Origin: Nitrososphaerota archaeon
GTDB lineage: Archaea > Thermoproteota > Nitrososphaeria_A > Caldarchaeales > JAVZCJ01
Length of the DNA stretch: 64,000 nucleotides
Direction of reading: 5' to 3'
NCBI GenBank assembly: GCA_038874475.1
Contig: JAVZCJ010000002.1
Span: 349,417-413,416 of the forward strand
Numbering within the stretch: position 1 is the stretch's first letter; every line of letters begins with the position of its first letter. The notes beneath the pieces are model-generated. The model did not search any database and had not been told where the DNA came from. It saw only the letters and a program-made list of their open reading frames with translations. The position numbers were made by a program, and so were the translations under genes. Positions 63,450 through 64,000 of the stretch are shown here, in pieces.

Positions 63450-64000
63450 ATGTCTAAAAAATTTAAAGTAATTGTTACTGATGCAGAATACGAATCTCAT
63501 GAACCTGAGGAGAATGTTTTATCAAAGTTAAATGTAGAATTAATAAAATTTCAATGTAGAACAGAAGAAGAAGTTATAAAATATTGTAAAGATGCTGATG
63601 CTTTATTAAATCAATATGCACCTATAACAAGAAGAGTAATAGAAAATCTTCAAAAAGCAAAAATTATTGTTCGTTATGGAGTTGGAGTTGACAACATAGA
63701 TGTTAAAGCTGCTACTGAAAAAGGAATATTTGTTGCAAATGTTATTTATGATGTAAGCGATGTAGCAGATCATGCTTTTGCATTAATTTTATCTTTAGCT
63801 AGAAAAATTTTATTAGCAAACAAAAATGTAAAAAGTGGAAAATGGGATTGGAAAGAACTCCAACCTATTTATAGGTTTAATGGAAAAACTCTCGGGATAG
63901 TTGGATTAGGAAGAATTGGATCTGCTATTGCAAGAAGAGCAAAAGGGTTCAATATGAAAATATTATACTATGATGCTATAAGAAGAGAAGATATAGAGAA
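63450..64000 (+). CDS. D-isomer 2-hydroxyacid dehydrogenase, SerA-like (3' part outside window)
   Basis: The first 183 codons are visible and the gene runs off the right edge. The N-terminal substrate part includes NQYAPITRRVIENL, the RYGVGVDNIDVKAATEKGI segment (about 72-90), and then the Rossmann beginning GKTLGIVGLGRIGSAIA (about 149-165), the GxGxxG dinucleotide motif. Candidates are phosphoglycerate dehydrogenase, glyoxylate or hydroxypyruvate reductase. GGAGG at 63439-63443 lies six bases before the ATG at 63450; an ATG six bases earlier is too close to it. Confidence 0.88.
   Translation, partial: MSKKFKVIVTDAEYESHEPEENVLSKLNVELIKFQCRTEEEVIKYCKDADALLNQYAPITRRVIENLQKAKIIVRYGVGVDNIDVKAATEKGIFVANVIYDVSDVADHAFALILSLARKILLANKNVKSGKWDWKELQPIYRFNGKTLGIVGLGRIGSAIARRAKGFNMKILYYDAIRREDIE

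Noticed and set aside
1..64000. CRISPR arrays, rRNA genes, insertion sequence transposases and a replication origin
   Set aside because: No regularly spaced repeats, rRNA-like GC-rich blocks, transposase motifs or ORB-like repeats beside an orc1/cdc6 gene were seen.

Overview
The window is very AT-rich and reads as archaeal chromosome. The supporting signs are archaeal-type genes (ribosomal protein L35Ae, aspartate carbamoyltransferase regulatory chain PyrI, an Lhr-type helicase beside a metallophosphoesterase, a PIN-ATPase-KH protein, the archaeal threonylcarbamoyladenosine methylthiotransferase, TrpB2, DUF131 and DUF973 proteins), a tRNA-Thr with an 11-nt anticodon-loop intron, TATA-like promoters including one that looks leaderless, and frequent TTG/GTG starts behind GGTGA/GAGGTG ribosome binding sites. 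Best guess is a Thermoproteota (TACK) archaeon. Corrinoid methyltransfer plus carbohydrate genes would fit groups such as Brockarchaeia or Bathyarchaeia, but the window does not settle this.

Layout. 1-1.4 kb: a corrinoid protein and the start of a URO-D-family methyltransferase. 1.5-9 kb: DUF131 pair, MFS transporter, TrpB2, retropepsin-like protein, then a redox/metal block (flavodoxin, superoxide dismutase, ferritin-VIT1 fusion, FMN reductase, ZIP transporter). 9-10.6 kb: a stand-alone LigD-type 3'-phosphoesterase interrupted by a full intein. 10.6-16 kb: DUF3782 protein, tRNA methylthiotransferase, PIN-ATPase, CinA-like protein, ECF-S-like membrane protein. 16-26 kb: a carbohydrate locus (Tat-exported binding protein, two permeases, uronate-isomerase-like protein, URO-D-family protein, PIG-L deacetylase, MFS transporter, GH4 glucosidase). 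26-28 kb: MntA-HepT, a broken ATPase remnant and tRNA-Thr. 28-36.4 kb: class II ribonucleotide reductase, DUF973 protein, corrinoid adenosyltransferase, aldolase, YjbQ, NadE, VapBC, UbiX. 36.5-42 kb: dppABCDF peptide transporter. 42-46.8 kb: IorAB, creatininase-like protein, L35Ae. 46.9-57 kb: ilvE and a split pyrimidine cluster (pyrD, C, K / I, B / E, F) with an amino-acid ABC transporter inserted on the other strand. 57-64 kb: a VapBC-like pair bounded by direct repeats, EamA transporter, phosphoribosyltransferase, metallophosphoesterase-Lhr pair, and the start of a hydroxyacid dehydrogenase.

How it fits together. Cobalamin is a theme: the corrinoid methyl carrier, the adenosylcobalamin-dependent reductase and the adenosyltransferase that would supply its cofactor. 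The organism seems to take up and break down sugars and peptides (IorAB and transporters for peptides and amino acids) and makes UMP de novo (all steps except carbamoyl phosphate synthetase are here). Superoxide dismutase with iron and divalent-metal transport suggests oxygen exposure is managed. Three toxin-antitoxin modules and several gene remnants mark the more fluid segments.

The most interesting observations are the intein in the phosphoesterase, the toxin-antitoxin island bounded by 37-bp repeats that copy the 3' end of eamA, the ATPase remnant against the tRNA gene, two genes whose 5' ends lack a normal start or frame, and palindromes or repeats in front of transport and pyr genes.
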